64,000 nucleotides of DNA from Thermoflexus sp042408815 (GCF_042408815.1 NZ_JBHOQR010000024.1:84819-148818), one strand, 5' to 3'; shown: positions 42,862 through 52,857, numbered from the stretch's first letter. Notes: generated by a model not told the origin, from the sequence alone. Numbers and translations are program-made.

Positions 42862-43467
42862 TCACTGCCCCGGGGCCCACTTGGCAAAGGATCCAAACTG
42901 CTCCTGGAAGGCCGCCAGGAAAGGACGCAGGGTCGCCTCATCGAGGATCACGACCCGGATTTCCCGGGGCGGCTCCCCGGGATGAGCGGAGGCGAAGGAG
43001 GAAATTGTCTCCCAGAAGATGGGGGCCGCCCGCTCTTTCGGGAAGCCGAAGATGCCTGTGCTGATTGCCGGCATCGCGATCCGCTCATACCCCTGCTCCC
43101 GGGCGATCCTCAGAACGTTACGAATCGCCTCCGCCAGCAGACGATTTTCCTCCTGGGTCCCGCCTGCCCATATCGGCCCGACCGCATGCAGGATGGCGCG
43201 GGCCTTGAGACGTCCCGCCCCGGTAATCGCCACCCCACCCACCGGCACCGGTCCATGACGGCGAACCCATTCATCGCTCTCCACCTGGATCTGGGAGCCA
43301 CCTTTCCGCACCAGCGCGCCGGCGACGCCTCCTCCATGCTTCAGGTAGGGGTTCGCCGCGTTCACCAAGGCATCCGCCTCCTCTTCCGTGAGGTCTCCAT
43401 GCACCAGCGCCACGCGATGACCGGAGGGAAGGATCGCTTCAGCAACCACCCGGCGAGAAGCCATCAT
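42862..43467 (-). CDS. Macro-domain protein (ADP-ribose-binding, putative deacylase/ADP-ribosylhydrolase)
   Basis: 201 residues, single domain. LVHGDLTEEEADALVNAANPYLKHGGGV is the ADP-ribose pocket; GPVPVGGVAITGAGRLKARAILHAVGP and IAMPAISTGIFGFP complete the fold. Such proteins hydrolyse O-acetyl-ADP-ribose or remove ADP-ribose from macromolecules. No sirtuin or ADP-ribosyltransferase is adjacent, so its partner is unknown. Confidence 0.93.
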   Translation of the reverse strand: MMASRRVVAEAILPSGHRVALVHGDLTEEEADALVNAANPYLKHGGGVAGALVRKGGSQIQVESDEWVRRHGPVPVGGVAITGAGRLKARAILHAVGPIWAGGTQEENRLLAEAIRNVLRIAREQGYERIAMPAISTGIFGFPKERAAPIFWETISSFASAHPGEPPREIRVVILDEATLRPFLAAFQEQFGSFAKWAPGQ

Positions 43468-43565
43468 AGGGAAACCGTCCCGCTATTCGAAGTTCCGGGA
43501 TAGGCCCCCTGGCGGGTAAGGGCAACCGGAAAGGCTGCTTGTGCCCCTTTCCCCTCCCGTTTTCC

Positions 43566-46472
43566 TCAGCCTGAAATGCCAGCCGATACGTTTTCCGTCA
43601 GCCCTATCGCGCCTTCCAGCCACGCCTTCACCACCACCCCGATCTGGGTCAGAGGGCCCCGGTGGATCGCGCAGGGAGGAAGTGCCATCAGAAACCATGC
43701 GCCATAGGTACGGCTCATGATCCGCCGGTCCAGGATCACTACCACCCCCCGATCCGAGCGGCTGCGGATCAGCCGCCCGAACCCCTGGCGGAACCGCAGC
43801 ACGGCCTCCGGGACCGCATAATCCAGAAAGGGATCCCGATACCGGGCGCTTCGGGCAGCGAAAACGGGTTCGTCCGGCACCTCAAAGGGAAGCCGGGTGA
43901 TCACCAGACATGAGAGCGCCTCACCCGGGATATCCACCCCTTCCCACAGGCTTCGGGTCCCCAGCAGAACGGCCCGTTCCGCAGACCGGAAGCGCTCCAC
44001 CAGCTGTCGGCGGGAACTCCCATCGCCCTGCTCGTATACGGCGATCCCGGCCTTCGCCAGCGGAGCGGTCAACGCGCGGGCGGCCCGCCGCAAGGGAGCA
44101 TAGGCCGTGAAGAGCGCCATGGTGCGTCCCCCGATCGCCCGGGCCGCCTCCAGAATCGCCTGTTCCACCGCCCGCTGATAGCCGGCCTGGCCGGGCTCTG
44201 GGATGTCCGTCACCAGATAGAGCAGCGCGTTCCGCTGGTAATCAAAGGGGGAATCCAGGGCCAGCTCCTCCATCTCCCAGGCGCCCAGTCGGTTTTTGAG
44301 ATGGGCGAAGGACGGCTCCTGACGTTCTCGATTCACTGTCCGCAGGGTGGCGGAGGTCATGATGACGCATCGCCGGGGCTCCAGCAGATGCCGCCGCACC
44401 AGCGGTCCCACATCCAGAGGCGCGGCATACAGGCCCACCCGGGCCCAGTCCCCCTCGCCCCCATGGCCCTCCAGCCAGTAAACGGTCTCAGGCGACGGCT
44501 TTCGGATGGCCGCCTCCAGGGCCTGACGGACCTTCTCGAAGTCATGGCTGAGCCCGCTGGCCAGCCCCAGCGCCTCCTCCCCCTCCACCAACCCGTGATC
44601 CAGCAGCTCGGTGAGCGCGGCCCGGATCGCGTTCAGGGCTTCCTGAACGGTCCCCCATCGAACCGCGAGGAGCTCCCAGGCCTGCTCCACGGCCGCCCAG
44701 GTGGGGCGGCTCCGTTCGGTGCCCGTGAGCAGCACCTTGCGGGTATATTCTCCACCACCCGGAGCCGTCTCCTCCAGAAAGGCGGTGAGAGCGTTCATCA
44801 GGAGGTCCACGCCAGTCCGAGCCGACTCCACCGCCTCGCTCAGACGGCGGGTCATGCCCGCCAGGGTGTTGCGCAAGGCTGGGGGCAGGCTTCGTTCCAG
44901 GCCCCGCAACGCTCCCACCAGCCCGCCCCGTTGCTCCCGGGCGCTGCCGGTTTCCTGCAGCAGCCGCAACAATCCGAAGCGATCGATTTCCACGGTCAGT
45001 TGTTTCGTGGCTGCCTGCTCCAGATGGTGCGCTTCATCGATGATCAAATGGCGGTATTCCGGAAGCACCATATTCTGAGCGGCCGCGTCGGCGAAGAGCA
45101 GGGCATGGTTCACGATGATCAGGTGAGCCGCCTCCGCGGCCTTTCGGGCCCGATGGAGGAAACATCCTCCATCGCCCCACGCAGCGCAGGCATCGGCGGT
45201 GCAGATCTCATTGTCCGCGGAGAGGCGAGACCACAGCGCCCGCTCCACCGGCGTGGGCAAGTAGAGCTCATCCCCATCGCCCGTTTGCGTCGTGGGCAGC
45301 CAGACCAGGATCTTGGCCAGCACCCGCATCTCCTCCACGCTCGCCGGCCCGACGTGTCGCCATTGCATCAGCCGGGCCGGACACAGGTAATGCGCCCGGC
45401 CTTTCAGCAACGCCACGCGCAGGGCAGAGCCATCCGCCAGACCGGATTCAGAGAGCAAACGCTGGAGGATGGGGATATCTTTCTGGAGCAACTGCTCCTG
45501 AAGGTTGATCGTATTGGTGGAAATCACCACCCGCTCGCCGTTGCGCATGGCCCAGAGAGCGGCGGGGATCAGATAGGCCAGGCTCTTGCCGACCCCCGTT
45601 CCCGCTTCGATCATCCAGTGCTTCCCCTCGTTAAAGGCCTGGACAACGGCCTGGAGCATGGCCACCTGCTGAGGGCGATGCTCATATTCGGGGAAGATCC
45701 GGGAGAGGGCGCCCCCGGGCTCCAGCAGCCGGGCTAGCTCCTCCCCATCGATCGGCCGGGGTTGGGGCCGGGGGCGCAGTGGCCGCGCCCGCACGGGAGG
45801 AGGGGTCAGATACGCTTCCGGGGTGGCCAGGCCCTTCGCTCGCAGTTGGGCACCGATGCTCTGATCCGTGAAGCGGCCCCGCTGCACGGTCCGCAATGCT
45901 TCTTCAAAGAAGCGCCGGGGTGGCCAGGGAAGATGGGCGGCGTGCCGGACGATCTCTTCCAGGATGGGCTCGGGCAGCTGACAGGCGCGCTCGAACAGGG
46001 CCAGGAACAGCCGGTGGGTCAGCCGGGCATCCTCCAGCGCCCGGTGGATCACTCCCACCGGAATCCCCAACTCCTGGGCCAGGGTGGAAAGCCCATGGCC
46101 GCCGGCGAAGGGGACCAGGATGGCCGCCAGCTCATAGGTATCCAGGGCATCATTTTCCAGGAAGAGGCCATGACGACGCAGGAACGCCAGATCCTGATCG
46201 ATGGAGTGACCGACCAGGATCGCCTTCCCCACCATCGCCCGGAGGCGGGGCAGGACGGCCCGCAGCGGAGGCGCTTGCTCGGCTTCCTCCGGCCGGATCC
46301 CAGTGAGCTCGACCACGGAGGGAGGGATCGGCCGTTCCGGGCGAACCAAGGTGCTCCAAGCGTCGAGCACGATCTCCCCCCGGAACTTGACCACCCCGAT
46401 CTCAATGATGGCATCGGTTTCCGGGTCCAGACCGGTGGTCTCCAGATCCAGGGCGACAAAGATCGAAGGCAT
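43566..46472 (-). CDS. dinG: DinG-type helicase with N-terminal DnaQ-like 3'-5' exonuclease domain
   Basis: 968 residues from the ATG at 46472. Exonuclease domain 1-180: ALDLETTGLD (D9, E11), VGHSIDQDLAFLRRHG, HRALEDARLTHRLF (DEDDh pattern). Superfamily 2 XPD-like helicase: EAGTGVGKS Walker A, IIDEAHHLEQ DEAH box, and LLGTRSLWEGVDIPGE in motif V/VI. Cysteines around ICTADACAAWGDGGC may hold an Fe-S cluster. The fused architecture is known from Firmicutes (DinG with exonuclease activity). Acts on ssDNA overhangs and R-loop or repair intermediates. Follows the rpoC terminator. Confidence 0.93.
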   Translation of the reverse strand: MPSIFVALDLETTGLDPETDAIIEIGVVKFRGEIVLDAWSTLVRPERPIPPSVVELTGIRPEEAEQAPPLRAVLPRLRAMVGKAILVGHSIDQDLAFLRRHGLFLENDALDTYELAAILVPFAGGHGLSTLAQELGIPVGVIHRALEDARLTHRLFLALFERACQLPEPILEEIVRHAAHLPWPPRRFFEEALRTVQRGRFTDQSIGAQLRAKGLATPEAYLTPPPVRARPLRPRPQPRPIDGEELARLLEPGGALSRIFPEYEHRPQQVAMLQAVVQAFNEGKHWMIEAGTGVGKSLAYLIPAALWAMRNGERVVISTNTINLQEQLLQKDIPILQRLLSESGLADGSALRVALLKGRAHYLCPARLMQWRHVGPASVEEMRVLAKILVWLPTTQTGDGDELYLPTPVERALWSRLSADNEICTADACAAWGDGGCFLHRARKAAEAAHLIIVNHALLFADAAAQNMVLPEYRHLIIDEAHHLEQAATKQLTVEIDRFGLLRLLQETGSAREQRGGLVGALRGLERSLPPALRNTLAGMTRRLSEAVESARTGVDLLMNALTAFLEETAPGGGEYTRKVLLTGTERSRPTWAAVEQAWELLAVRWGTVQEALNAIRAALTELLDHGLVEGEEALGLASGLSHDFEKVRQALEAAIRKPSPETVYWLEGHGGEGDWARVGLYAAPLDVGPLVRRHLLEPRRCVIMTSATLRTVNRERQEPSFAHLKNRLGAWEMEELALDSPFDYQRNALLYLVTDIPEPGQAGYQRAVEQAILEAARAIGGRTMALFTAYAPLRRAARALTAPLAKAGIAVYEQGDGSSRRQLVERFRSAERAVLLGTRSLWEGVDIPGEALSCLVITRLPFEVPDEPVFAARSARYRDPFLDYAVPEAVLRFRQGFGRLIRSRSDRGVVVILDRRIMSRTYGAWFLMALPPCAIHRGPLTQIGVVVKAWLEGAIGLTENVSAGISG

Positions 46473-46565
46473 GATCGCGTAAACCCCGCTTGATCTCCCC
46501 CGCGGGCTTCCGGAGCCATTCAACCCCTGCATGAAAAAGCCTGGCTGGGCAAACTATCCTGACCC

Positions 46566-46613
46566 AAAAAACAGGGGGTTGGGAACGAACCGGCGCAGCC
46601 TCCCCAACCCCCT
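46566..46613 (-). terminator. Rho-independent terminator of rpoC
   Basis: 11-bp stem AGGGGGTTGGG with CCCAACCCCCT (46603-46613 with 46573-46583 on the minus strand) followed by a short G and six T (46566-46571), 27 bases after the rpoC stop. Confidence 0.9.
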
Positions 46614-46639
46614 CAGCTCATCTTCGGGCCTTCCTGACT

Positions 46640-49600
46640 TCAGAGGTCGATGGCGGTGGTCACCGCCTCTGCCAGCGTGGGGCCTGCACCGCCACGGGAC
46701 ATAGCCTCTATCCCACGCTTCTCGGCGTAATACCGGAACCCGGTCCCGGCCGGGATCAGACGACCGATGATCACGTTCTCCTTCAAACCGCGCAGCTCAT
46801 CGATCTTGCCCTCCAGAGCCGTCCCAGCCAGCACCCGGATGGTGTGCTGGAAGGAAGCGGCCGACAGGAAGGAATCCGTCGCCAGGGCCGCTTTGGTGAT
46901 GCCGAGCAGGACCTGCTGGGCAGTGGCCGGGCGCTTGCCCTCGGCAACCAGCCGGGCGTTGATGTCCTGGAGGATCAAACGATCCACCAGATCGCCGGGC
47001 AGGAAATCGGTATCGCCCGGGTTGATGATCTGGACCTTGCTCAGCATCTTGCGGATGATGATCTCGAAGTGCTTGTCATTGATGTTCACGCCCTGAGAGC
47101 GGTAAACCTTCTGGAGCTCGCTGAGCAGGTAGAGCTGCACGGCCTCACGTCCCAGCAGCCGCAGGATCCGGTGCGGGTTCTTGGGCCCCTCGGTCAGCGC
47201 GTCCCCAGCTTTCACCCGCTGCCCTTCTTCCACCAGCAGGCGGGCGGTGGCGGGCACCTCATATTCCCGCTCCTCCCGGAGCTCATAGACCACCTTCAGC
47301 GGCTCGCCCTTCTGGTAAACCACGCGCCCGCCGTGCTTGGCGGTGATCTGCTGCTCTCCCCGGCTGGCCAGCACCTGGCCTTCGACGACCTCCTGGCCAT
47401 CCTCCACCTTGATCGACCAGTTGCCGGGGATCTCGTAGCTGTCTTCCTTCCGCTCGCTCTTCACAATGCGGATCCGCCGCCCTCCTTCTTCCGTGCGGTA
47501 GATGTGGACAATGCCATCGATGTCGGCCATCAGGCCCTCGCCCTTGGGATGCCGGCGGGCCTCGAAGAGCTCTTCCACCCGCGGCAGACCTTGGGTGATA
47601 TCGGCCACGCCCGCCACGCCGCCCGTGTGGAAGGTCCGCAGGGTCAGCTGGGTCCCGGGCTCGCCAATGGACTGGGCGGCAATGATCCCTACCGCCGTTC
47701 CCACCTCCACCAGTCGGCCTGTCCCGAGATCGCGCCCATAGCAGAGGGCACAGACCCCATAGCGCAGCTGACAGGTCATGGGCGAGCGGACATACACCTC
47801 CTGAACGCCCGCCTTCTCGATGCGCTCCGCCAGCTCTTCGTCCAGGAGCCCACCGGTATCGGCGATCAGCGCGCCGGTCCGGGGATCGAAAACCGGCGCG
47901 GCAAGGACGCGACCGAAGATGCGCTCCCGCATGGTCTGGCCGCCGACATCGTCGGTGGCCCGGATCCAGATGCCAGAGCGGGTGCCGCAATCGTGGGCAT
48001 TGATGATCACATCCTGAGCCACATCCACCAGGCGGCGGGTCAGGTAGCCGGCATCGGCGGTGCGCAAAGCCGTGTCGGCCAGGCCTTTCCGGGCGCCGTG
48101 CGTCGAGATGAAATATTCAATCGTGGTCAGCCCCTCCCGGAAATTAGAACGGATCGGAAGCTCAATGATGCGGCCCGTGGGGTCGGCCATCAGGCCGCGC
48201 ATCCCGGCCAGTTGCGCCACCGGCTGGAAACCGCCCTTGGTGGCGCCCGAGAGGGCCATGATCGCCACGTTGTTATCCGGGCTCATCGTTTGCTTCACCG
48301 CTTCGGCGATCTCATTGGTCGCCCGCTGCCACAAGTCAATGACCCGGTTATAACGCTCCTCCTCTGTCAGCAACCCCCGCCGATACTGGCGCTCCACCTC
48401 CGCCACCAGAGCCTCGTAGCGGGCCAGCACATCCCGCTTGGCCGACGGGATAGGAAGGTCAGCCACAGCGATAGTCACACCCGAGCGGGTGGCATACCGG
48501 AAGCCGATGTCCTTCAGCCGGTCCACCATCTCCACCGTGGCCTCCGGTCCCAGCCACTGGAAGCACTGGGCCACCAGATCTTTGAGCCGGCCCTTGTCCA
48601 TCGTTTCATTCACGAAACGCAACTCCACAGGCAATACCAGATTGAAGAGGGCGCGCCCGACCGTGGTCTCAATCAGGCGCCGGCGCGGCTTGCCATCGGG
48701 ATACCGCTGGCCGTGTTCATCATAGACGGTATCCGTGTAGAGCCGGATCGGGGTGTGCAGCGAGATCTTGCCCAAATGGTAGGCCAGCTCAACCTCTTCC
48801 AGGCTCATAAAGACTTTGCGTGTCTCCGTCTGGCCGTTCGGAGGGATCATCGTCAGATAGTAGCAGCCCAATACCATATCCTTGGTAGGACCGACCACAG
48901 GCTCACCGTTGGCCGGTAGCAGCAGGTTTTTGCTGGACAACATCAGGTTCCGGGCCTCCCAGACGGCCATATCGGACAGCGGGATGTGGACAGCCATCTG
49001 GTCTCCATCGAAGTCGGCATTGAAGGCCGCGCACACCAGCGGGTGGATCTGGATCGCCTTGCCCTCCACCAGCACCGGCTCGAACGCCTGGATCCCCAAG
49101 CGGTGGAGGGTGGGAGCCCGGTTGAGGAGCACCGGCCGTTCCTTGATCGCCTCTTCTAACACCTCCCAGACCTCCGGCCGCTGGCGCTCGATCAGCCGTC
49201 GGGCGCCCTTAATGTTGGCCGCATAGTTATACCGGATCAGTTTGGCGATCACGAACGGCTTATAGAGCTCCAGAGCCATAGACTTGGGGAGACCGCACTG
49301 GTGGAGCTTCAGCTGCGGCCCCACCACGATCACCGAACGCCCGGAGTAATCCACCCGCTTGCCCAGCAGGTTCCGGCGGAAGCGCCCCTTCTTCCCCCGC
49401 AGCATATCGCTGAGGGATTTCAGCTCGCGACGCCCACGGCGGGACATGGCCTTGCCCCGCTGCGCGTTGTCAATCAGGGCATCCACCGACTCCTGGAGCA
49501 TACGCTTCTCGTTGCGGATGATCACATCAGGGGCATTCAGCTCCAGCAGGCGCTTCAGACGGTTGTTCCGGTTGATCACCCGGCGGTAGAGGTCGTTCAG

Positions 49601-50893
49601 ATCCGACGTGGCAAAGCGCCCGCCGTCCAGCTGAACCATGGGCCGCAGATCCGGCGGGAGGACCGGCAGGACCCTCAGGATCATCCACTCGGGACGGTTG
49701 CCGCTTCGCAGGAAGGCACGGACAATCTGAAGGCGCTTGATGGCCTTTTTGCGACGCTGTTTGGATTTGGCCTGCCGGATCTCCTGCCACAGCTCCTTAG
49801 CCATCTGCTCCAGATCCAGGCGCTGCAGGATCTCCAGGAAAGCCTCCGCCCCCATCTCTGCCTTGAAGACTTGGCCCCACTTGCTCTTCAGCTCGCGGTA
49901 TTTGTTCTCCCCCAAGAACTGGAGGGGAGCGAGGCTCACGAGCTCATCGCGCTCCGCTTGAACTCGCTGACGCAAGGCCTCCACCTCACGGGCGGCCTGA
50001 TCCTTCAAAGCAGCGATCTTCTCCTCGGCGGCCTCCCGCAGGGCCTTCAGGGTTTCCTCCGTTTTCGCCAGAGCCCGGGAGCGCTCCGCCGCCTCCTTCT
50101 CCTTAATCCGGTTCAGTTGCTCCTCCAGGATCCGCTTCAGGACGGCCAGATGCTCCCGAGTCACCGTCTCCCCGGCGTCCGCAATCACTTCGCCGGTAGG
50201 CTCGAAGACCACAGGGGCACGGATCGTCTTGCCCAGCCGTTCCTCCAGCCGGGCCTGGGTGCGCTGGGCCTCCCGCATGAGGGCTTCGACTTCGGCATCC
50301 CATTTCTCCTCAATGCGCGCTTCCCGATCTGCCAGCTTCTGCCGCTCCCGCTCCTCCAGCTTCTGAACTTTCGAGAGGAGCCCCTCAATTTCGTTCTGGT
50401 ATTTCGCTTCAATGGCGCGACGTTCGCGTTCGAATTCCTCCTCCAGGCGCTTCAGAGCCCGCTGCCGTGCCTCCTCGTCAACGAAGGTGATCACATACTG
50501 GGCGGAATAAAGGACCCGATCCAGGTTACGGCGGGAGATGTCGAGCAGCAACCCCAGGTAAGAGGGAACGCGACGGGTATACCAGATATGGGCCACCGGG
50601 GCGGCCAGCGTGATATGCCCCATCCGCTCCCGGCGCACTGTCGCGCGGGTTACCTCCACGCCGCATTTCTCGCAGACAATGCCCTTATAACGGGGACCCT
50701 TATACTTGCCGCAGTAGCATTGATAATCCCGGGTGGGACCAAAGATCACCTCACAGAACAGACCATCCTTCTCCGGCCGCAACCGGCGATAGTTGATGGT
50801 CTCCGGCTTGGTCACCTCGCCGTAGGACCAGGAGAGGATTTGCTCTGGCGATGCCAGCGAGATCCGCAGGGCGCGAAATTCCTTAGCCTCCAC
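46640..50893 (-). CDS. rpoC: DNA-directed RNA polymerase subunit beta'
   Basis: 1417 residues from the GTG at 50893, preferred because AGAGGAGG lies six bases upstream; a TTG seven codons earlier is inside the leader. Zinc site 1 at about C59, C61, C74, C77 (CYCGKY, CEKCG); catalytic NADFDGDQ at about 625-632 with the Mg-binding Asp triad; bridge/trigger region with MRGLMADPTGRIIELPI; zinc site 2 with HDCGTRSG and CQLRYGVCALCYG. Residues about 140-325 are a charged coiled-coil insertion (for example REARIEEKWDAEVEALMREA) between the zinc domain and conserved region B. rpoB is not upstream: the gene has its own promoter and about 380 bases of leader. Confidence 0.97.
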   Translation of the reverse strand: MEAKEFRALRISLASPEQILSWSYGEVTKPETINYRRLRPEKDGLFCEVIFGPTRDYQCYCGKYKGPRYKGIVCEKCGVEVTRATVRRERMGHITLAAPVAHIWYTRRVPSYLGLLLDISRRNLDRVLYSAQYVITFVDEEARQRALKRLEEEFERERRAIEAKYQNEIEGLLSKVQKLEERERQKLADREARIEEKWDAEVEALMREAQRTQARLEERLGKTIRAPVVFEPTGEVIADAGETVTREHLAVLKRILEEQLNRIKEKEAAERSRALAKTEETLKALREAAEEKIAALKDQAAREVEALRQRVQAERDELVSLAPLQFLGENKYRELKSKWGQVFKAEMGAEAFLEILQRLDLEQMAKELWQEIRQAKSKQRRKKAIKRLQIVRAFLRSGNRPEWMILRVLPVLPPDLRPMVQLDGGRFATSDLNDLYRRVINRNNRLKRLLELNAPDVIIRNEKRMLQESVDALIDNAQRGKAMSRRGRRELKSLSDMLRGKKGRFRRNLLGKRVDYSGRSVIVVGPQLKLHQCGLPKSMALELYKPFVIAKLIRYNYAANIKGARRLIERQRPEVWEVLEEAIKERPVLLNRAPTLHRLGIQAFEPVLVEGKAIQIHPLVCAAFNADFDGDQMAVHIPLSDMAVWEARNLMLSSKNLLLPANGEPVVGPTKDMVLGCYYLTMIPPNGQTETRKVFMSLEEVELAYHLGKISLHTPIRLYTDTVYDEHGQRYPDGKPRRRLIETTVGRALFNLVLPVELRFVNETMDKGRLKDLVAQCFQWLGPEATVEMVDRLKDIGFRYATRSGVTIAVADLPIPSAKRDVLARYEALVAEVERQYRRGLLTEEERYNRVIDLWQRATNEIAEAVKQTMSPDNNVAIMALSGATKGGFQPVAQLAGMRGLMADPTGRIIELPIRSNFREGLTTIEYFISTHGARKGLADTALRTADAGYLTRRLVDVAQDVIINAHDCGTRSGIWIRATDDVGGQTMRERIFGRVLAAPVFDPRTGALIADTGGLLDEELAERIEKAGVQEVYVRSPMTCQLRYGVCALCYGRDLGTGRLVEVGTAVGIIAAQSIGEPGTQLTLRTFHTGGVAGVADITQGLPRVEELFEARRHPKGEGLMADIDGIVHIYRTEEGGRRIRIVKSERKEDSYEIPGNWSIKVEDGQEVVEGQVLASRGEQQITAKHGGRVVYQKGEPLKVVYELREEREYEVPATARLLVEEGQRVKAGDALTEGPKNPHRILRLLGREAVQLYLLSELQKVYRSQGVNINDKHFEIIIRKMLSKVQIINPGDTDFLPGDLVDRLILQDINARLVAEGKRPATAQQVLLGITKAALATDSFLSAASFQHTIRVLAGTALEGKIDELRGLKENVIIGRLIPAGTGFRYYAEKRGIEAMSRGGAGPTLAEAVTTAIDL

Positions 50894-51557
50894 AGGTGCC
50901 TCCTCTGAGGACAAGTCGCATCCCTATTTCAGTTTCAACAGTGAATTCAGGGGTGGAGCGGCCAGGCTCCCCCCATCCGGATCCCTTGTCCAGAAAACCG
51001 CAGGGAGATAATCATGACCATCGGCCAAATGCAGGCAAAATCTTCCCACCTCTCGATGACTATGAAAACCGAGCGGGATTTCAAATGGGGATCATCCGTC
51101 CGGATTACACCATGCTTTCCACACAATGGGAAGACAGGATGCTCCACCCTGGCCGGATCAAAAAGAGGCGATGCGCAATCGCTCTTCCTTCCTCTGATAA
51201 AAGACAACAAAAGATCCTTCCCTGGCGCTTCCAAGCCAGGGATTGGATCCTCTCCAACAAGGCTCGCACCGGAACTGGGTCTTCATGAGGGCTGCTTCTC
51301 ACTATAGCGGGAAGGGAGGGTTTTGTCAAATTTGCCCCAGTGGGTATGGGGGGCGCCGAATCGTCCATCAGTGGAGCGGCGGGTTGGAGCGAAAGCATCT
51401 CCTGCCTGAGGGGATGTCCCTCTTGACCAGCGCGGGCCGCTTCAACAGCAATGCGAGGAAAGATCTTTTGGGGTCCAGCCGGGCGCGACTTCCGTTATAA
51501 TGGGAGGGGATCGGGGATCGGCTTTGGCATCCGTAAATCGGAGAACCGAGGCTTCCG
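50894..51557. other. Long non-coding interval: rpoC leader and divergent promoter region
   Basis: 664 bases without a supported gene. On the minus strand the rpoC leader carries two hairpins: CCCTGGC/GCCAGGG (51220-51241) and a weaker GAGCGAT/ATCGC-CTC (51165-51184) followed by TTTTT (51160-51164), which looks like an attenuator. On the plus strand TATAAT at 51496-51501 is the likely -10 of the small membrane-protein gene. No ribosomal-protein-like binding site was recognised. Confidence 0.5.
51301..51329 (-). promoter_or_regulatory. Consensus promoter for rpoC
   Basis: TTGACA (51324-51329), exactly 17 bases, TATAGT (51301-51306). Start predicted near 51294, leaving an untranslated leader of about 400 bases before the GTG of rpoC. 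Confidence 0.85.
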
Positions 51558-51947
51558 ATGCGTCGCTGGCCTCCCATCGCCTGGAGCCTGTTGGGTCTGG
51601 TGGCCATGGCCCTGTTCGTGGCCTTCCTGGTCTTTCTTTACATGCACCCGGCTACCGCCGCGGTCCTGCGGGATATTTTGATCATCGCCCTCACCTTTCA
51701 GTTGATCCTGCTTGGCGCTGCGATGATCTTTCTGGTTTACCGTCTCATCCGCCTCGTCGATTGGTTGAAACAGGAGATCCAGCCGATCCTCCAGCGCGCC
51801 CAGGAGACGGTCGATACCGTATATGGGACCAGCGCCTTCCTGGGCCGACGTCTGGCCCGTCCGACCATTGAAGCGGCCAGTGTGGCGGCTGGCGTTGCTC
51901 AGGCGCTGCGAACGCTGATCCGCCTGCTGCGCAGCCGATCGAATTGA
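51558..51947 (+). CDS. Small membrane protein of unknown function (two TM segments)
   Basis: 129 residues. Two hydrophobic helices (about 8-30 and 38-63: FVAFLVFLYM, LILLGAAMIFLVYRL), then an amphipathic helix LVDWLKQEIQPILQRAQETVDTV and a basic C-terminus. The layout resembles DUF948-type proteins that often accompany YtxH proteins, as here. Function unknown. Confidence 0.75.
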   Translation: MRRWPPIAWSLLGLVAMALFVAFLVFLYMHPATAAVLRDILIIALTFQLILLGAAMIFLVYRLIRLVDWLKQEIQPILQRAQETVDTVYGTSAFLGRRLARPTIEAASVAAGVAQALRTLIRLLRSRSN

Positions 51948-52009
51948 TGGGAAGGCAAGGATGAGGATAACGATCAAGCTTTCAGTCTTTACGATGATGG
52001 AGGTGACTT

Positions 52010-52387
52010 ATGGCGGAGCAAGAGCAGGGTGGAGCGTTCGGGGCTTTTCTGGCGGGGTTCCTGACCGGGGCCTTGGTGGGCGCGGTGGTGGCCTTGCTGT
52101 TTGCGCCCCGCTCAGGCGAGGAGACCCGACGGTTGTTACAGGAACGGGGGATTGAGCTGAAAACCCAGGCAGAGGAATGGACGACGCAGGCTCGCTCTCA
52201 GGCAGAGGCTGCTCTGATGGAGGCCCGCCGCCGGGCGGAGGAGGCAGCGGCGGAAGCGCGCCGCCGCGCGGAGGAGCTTCGGAAATGGCTGGAGGAAAGC
52301 CGGGCTCAGTTGGAGCAGATGATGGCCCAGCGTTCAGGCACCGCACCCTCAACAACCGGCGAATCCCCAGAGGGAACCGCATCCTGA
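52010..52387 (+). CDS. YtxH-like membrane-anchored coiled-coil protein
   Basis: 125 residues; GGAGGTGACTT before the ATG. N-terminal Gly-rich TM segment FLAGFLTGALVGAVVALLFAPRSGEETR is the YtxH signature, followed by an Ala/Glu/Arg coiled coil (about 45-105). Linked to envelope stress in Bacillus. Paired with the preceding membrane gene. Confidence 0.85.
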   Translation: MAEQEQGGAFGAFLAGFLTGALVGAVVALLFAPRSGEETRRLLQERGIELKTQAEEWTTQARSQAEAALMEARRRAEEAAAEARRRAEELRKWLEESRAQLEQMMAQRSGTAPSTTGESPEGTAS

Positions 52388-52399
52388 AGGAGCACGCTG

Positions 52400-52642
52400 T
52401 TGGGCTCAACGGCGGATTGGGTACTGGTCTATGAGGCGGGGAACCTGATCGAGGGCCAGATGGTGCAGGCCCGACTGGAGCAGGAAGGAATCCCTGCCCG
52501 GCTTCGCTACGAAGCTATTCATACGCTGATCGCGTCCACCTTCCATCGGGTCGAGGTCCTGGTCCCGACCGAGTGGGCAGAGCAGGCCCGAGAGCTGCTG
52601 TCGCCGGGATCTCCCCCTCCCTTCGCAAATCGACCAGATTAG
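52400..52642 (+). CDS. DUF2007-like small protein
   Basis: 80 residues from a TTG with AAGGAGC upstream. VLVYEAGNLIEGQMVQARLE and GIPARLRYEA followed by VEVLVPTEWAEQARELL match the ferredoxin-like DUF2007 fold (putative signal-transducing/ligand-binding). Twelve bases after the YtxH gene. A hairpin TCCCCTT/AAGGGGA follows at 52683-52707. Confidence 0.75.
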   Translation: MGSTADWVLVYEAGNLIEGQMVQARLEQEGIPARLRYEAIHTLIASTFHRVEVLVPTEWAEQARELLSPGSPPPFANRPD

Positions 52643-52857
52643 CCCAGAGCTTGGGAGCCCGACGGAGCGGCGAAAGCGCGAATCCCCTTCCCTGGGGGTC
52701 AAGGGGAACGCTCTCTTGTTTCCTTGGCCCCCGAAGCCTTTCGTCCAATCCTTCATAGCAACTCCGGATCTCCATGACATCAAAGTCCCTATCCCAGCCG
52801 AACCGCGAACGTGCCCAGCCCTGAACCCCCTGGAAAAGCCTCGTTGGGATTTCCGGG

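Noticed and set aside
44301..45737. Open frame antisense to dinG
   Set aside because: Low-complexity, no motifs, opposite to a clear helicase.
46844..48919. Long open frame (691 codons) antisense to rpoC
   Set aside because: Shadow of rpoC codon bias; His/Leu/Gln-rich composition, no domain pattern, and rpoC is certain.
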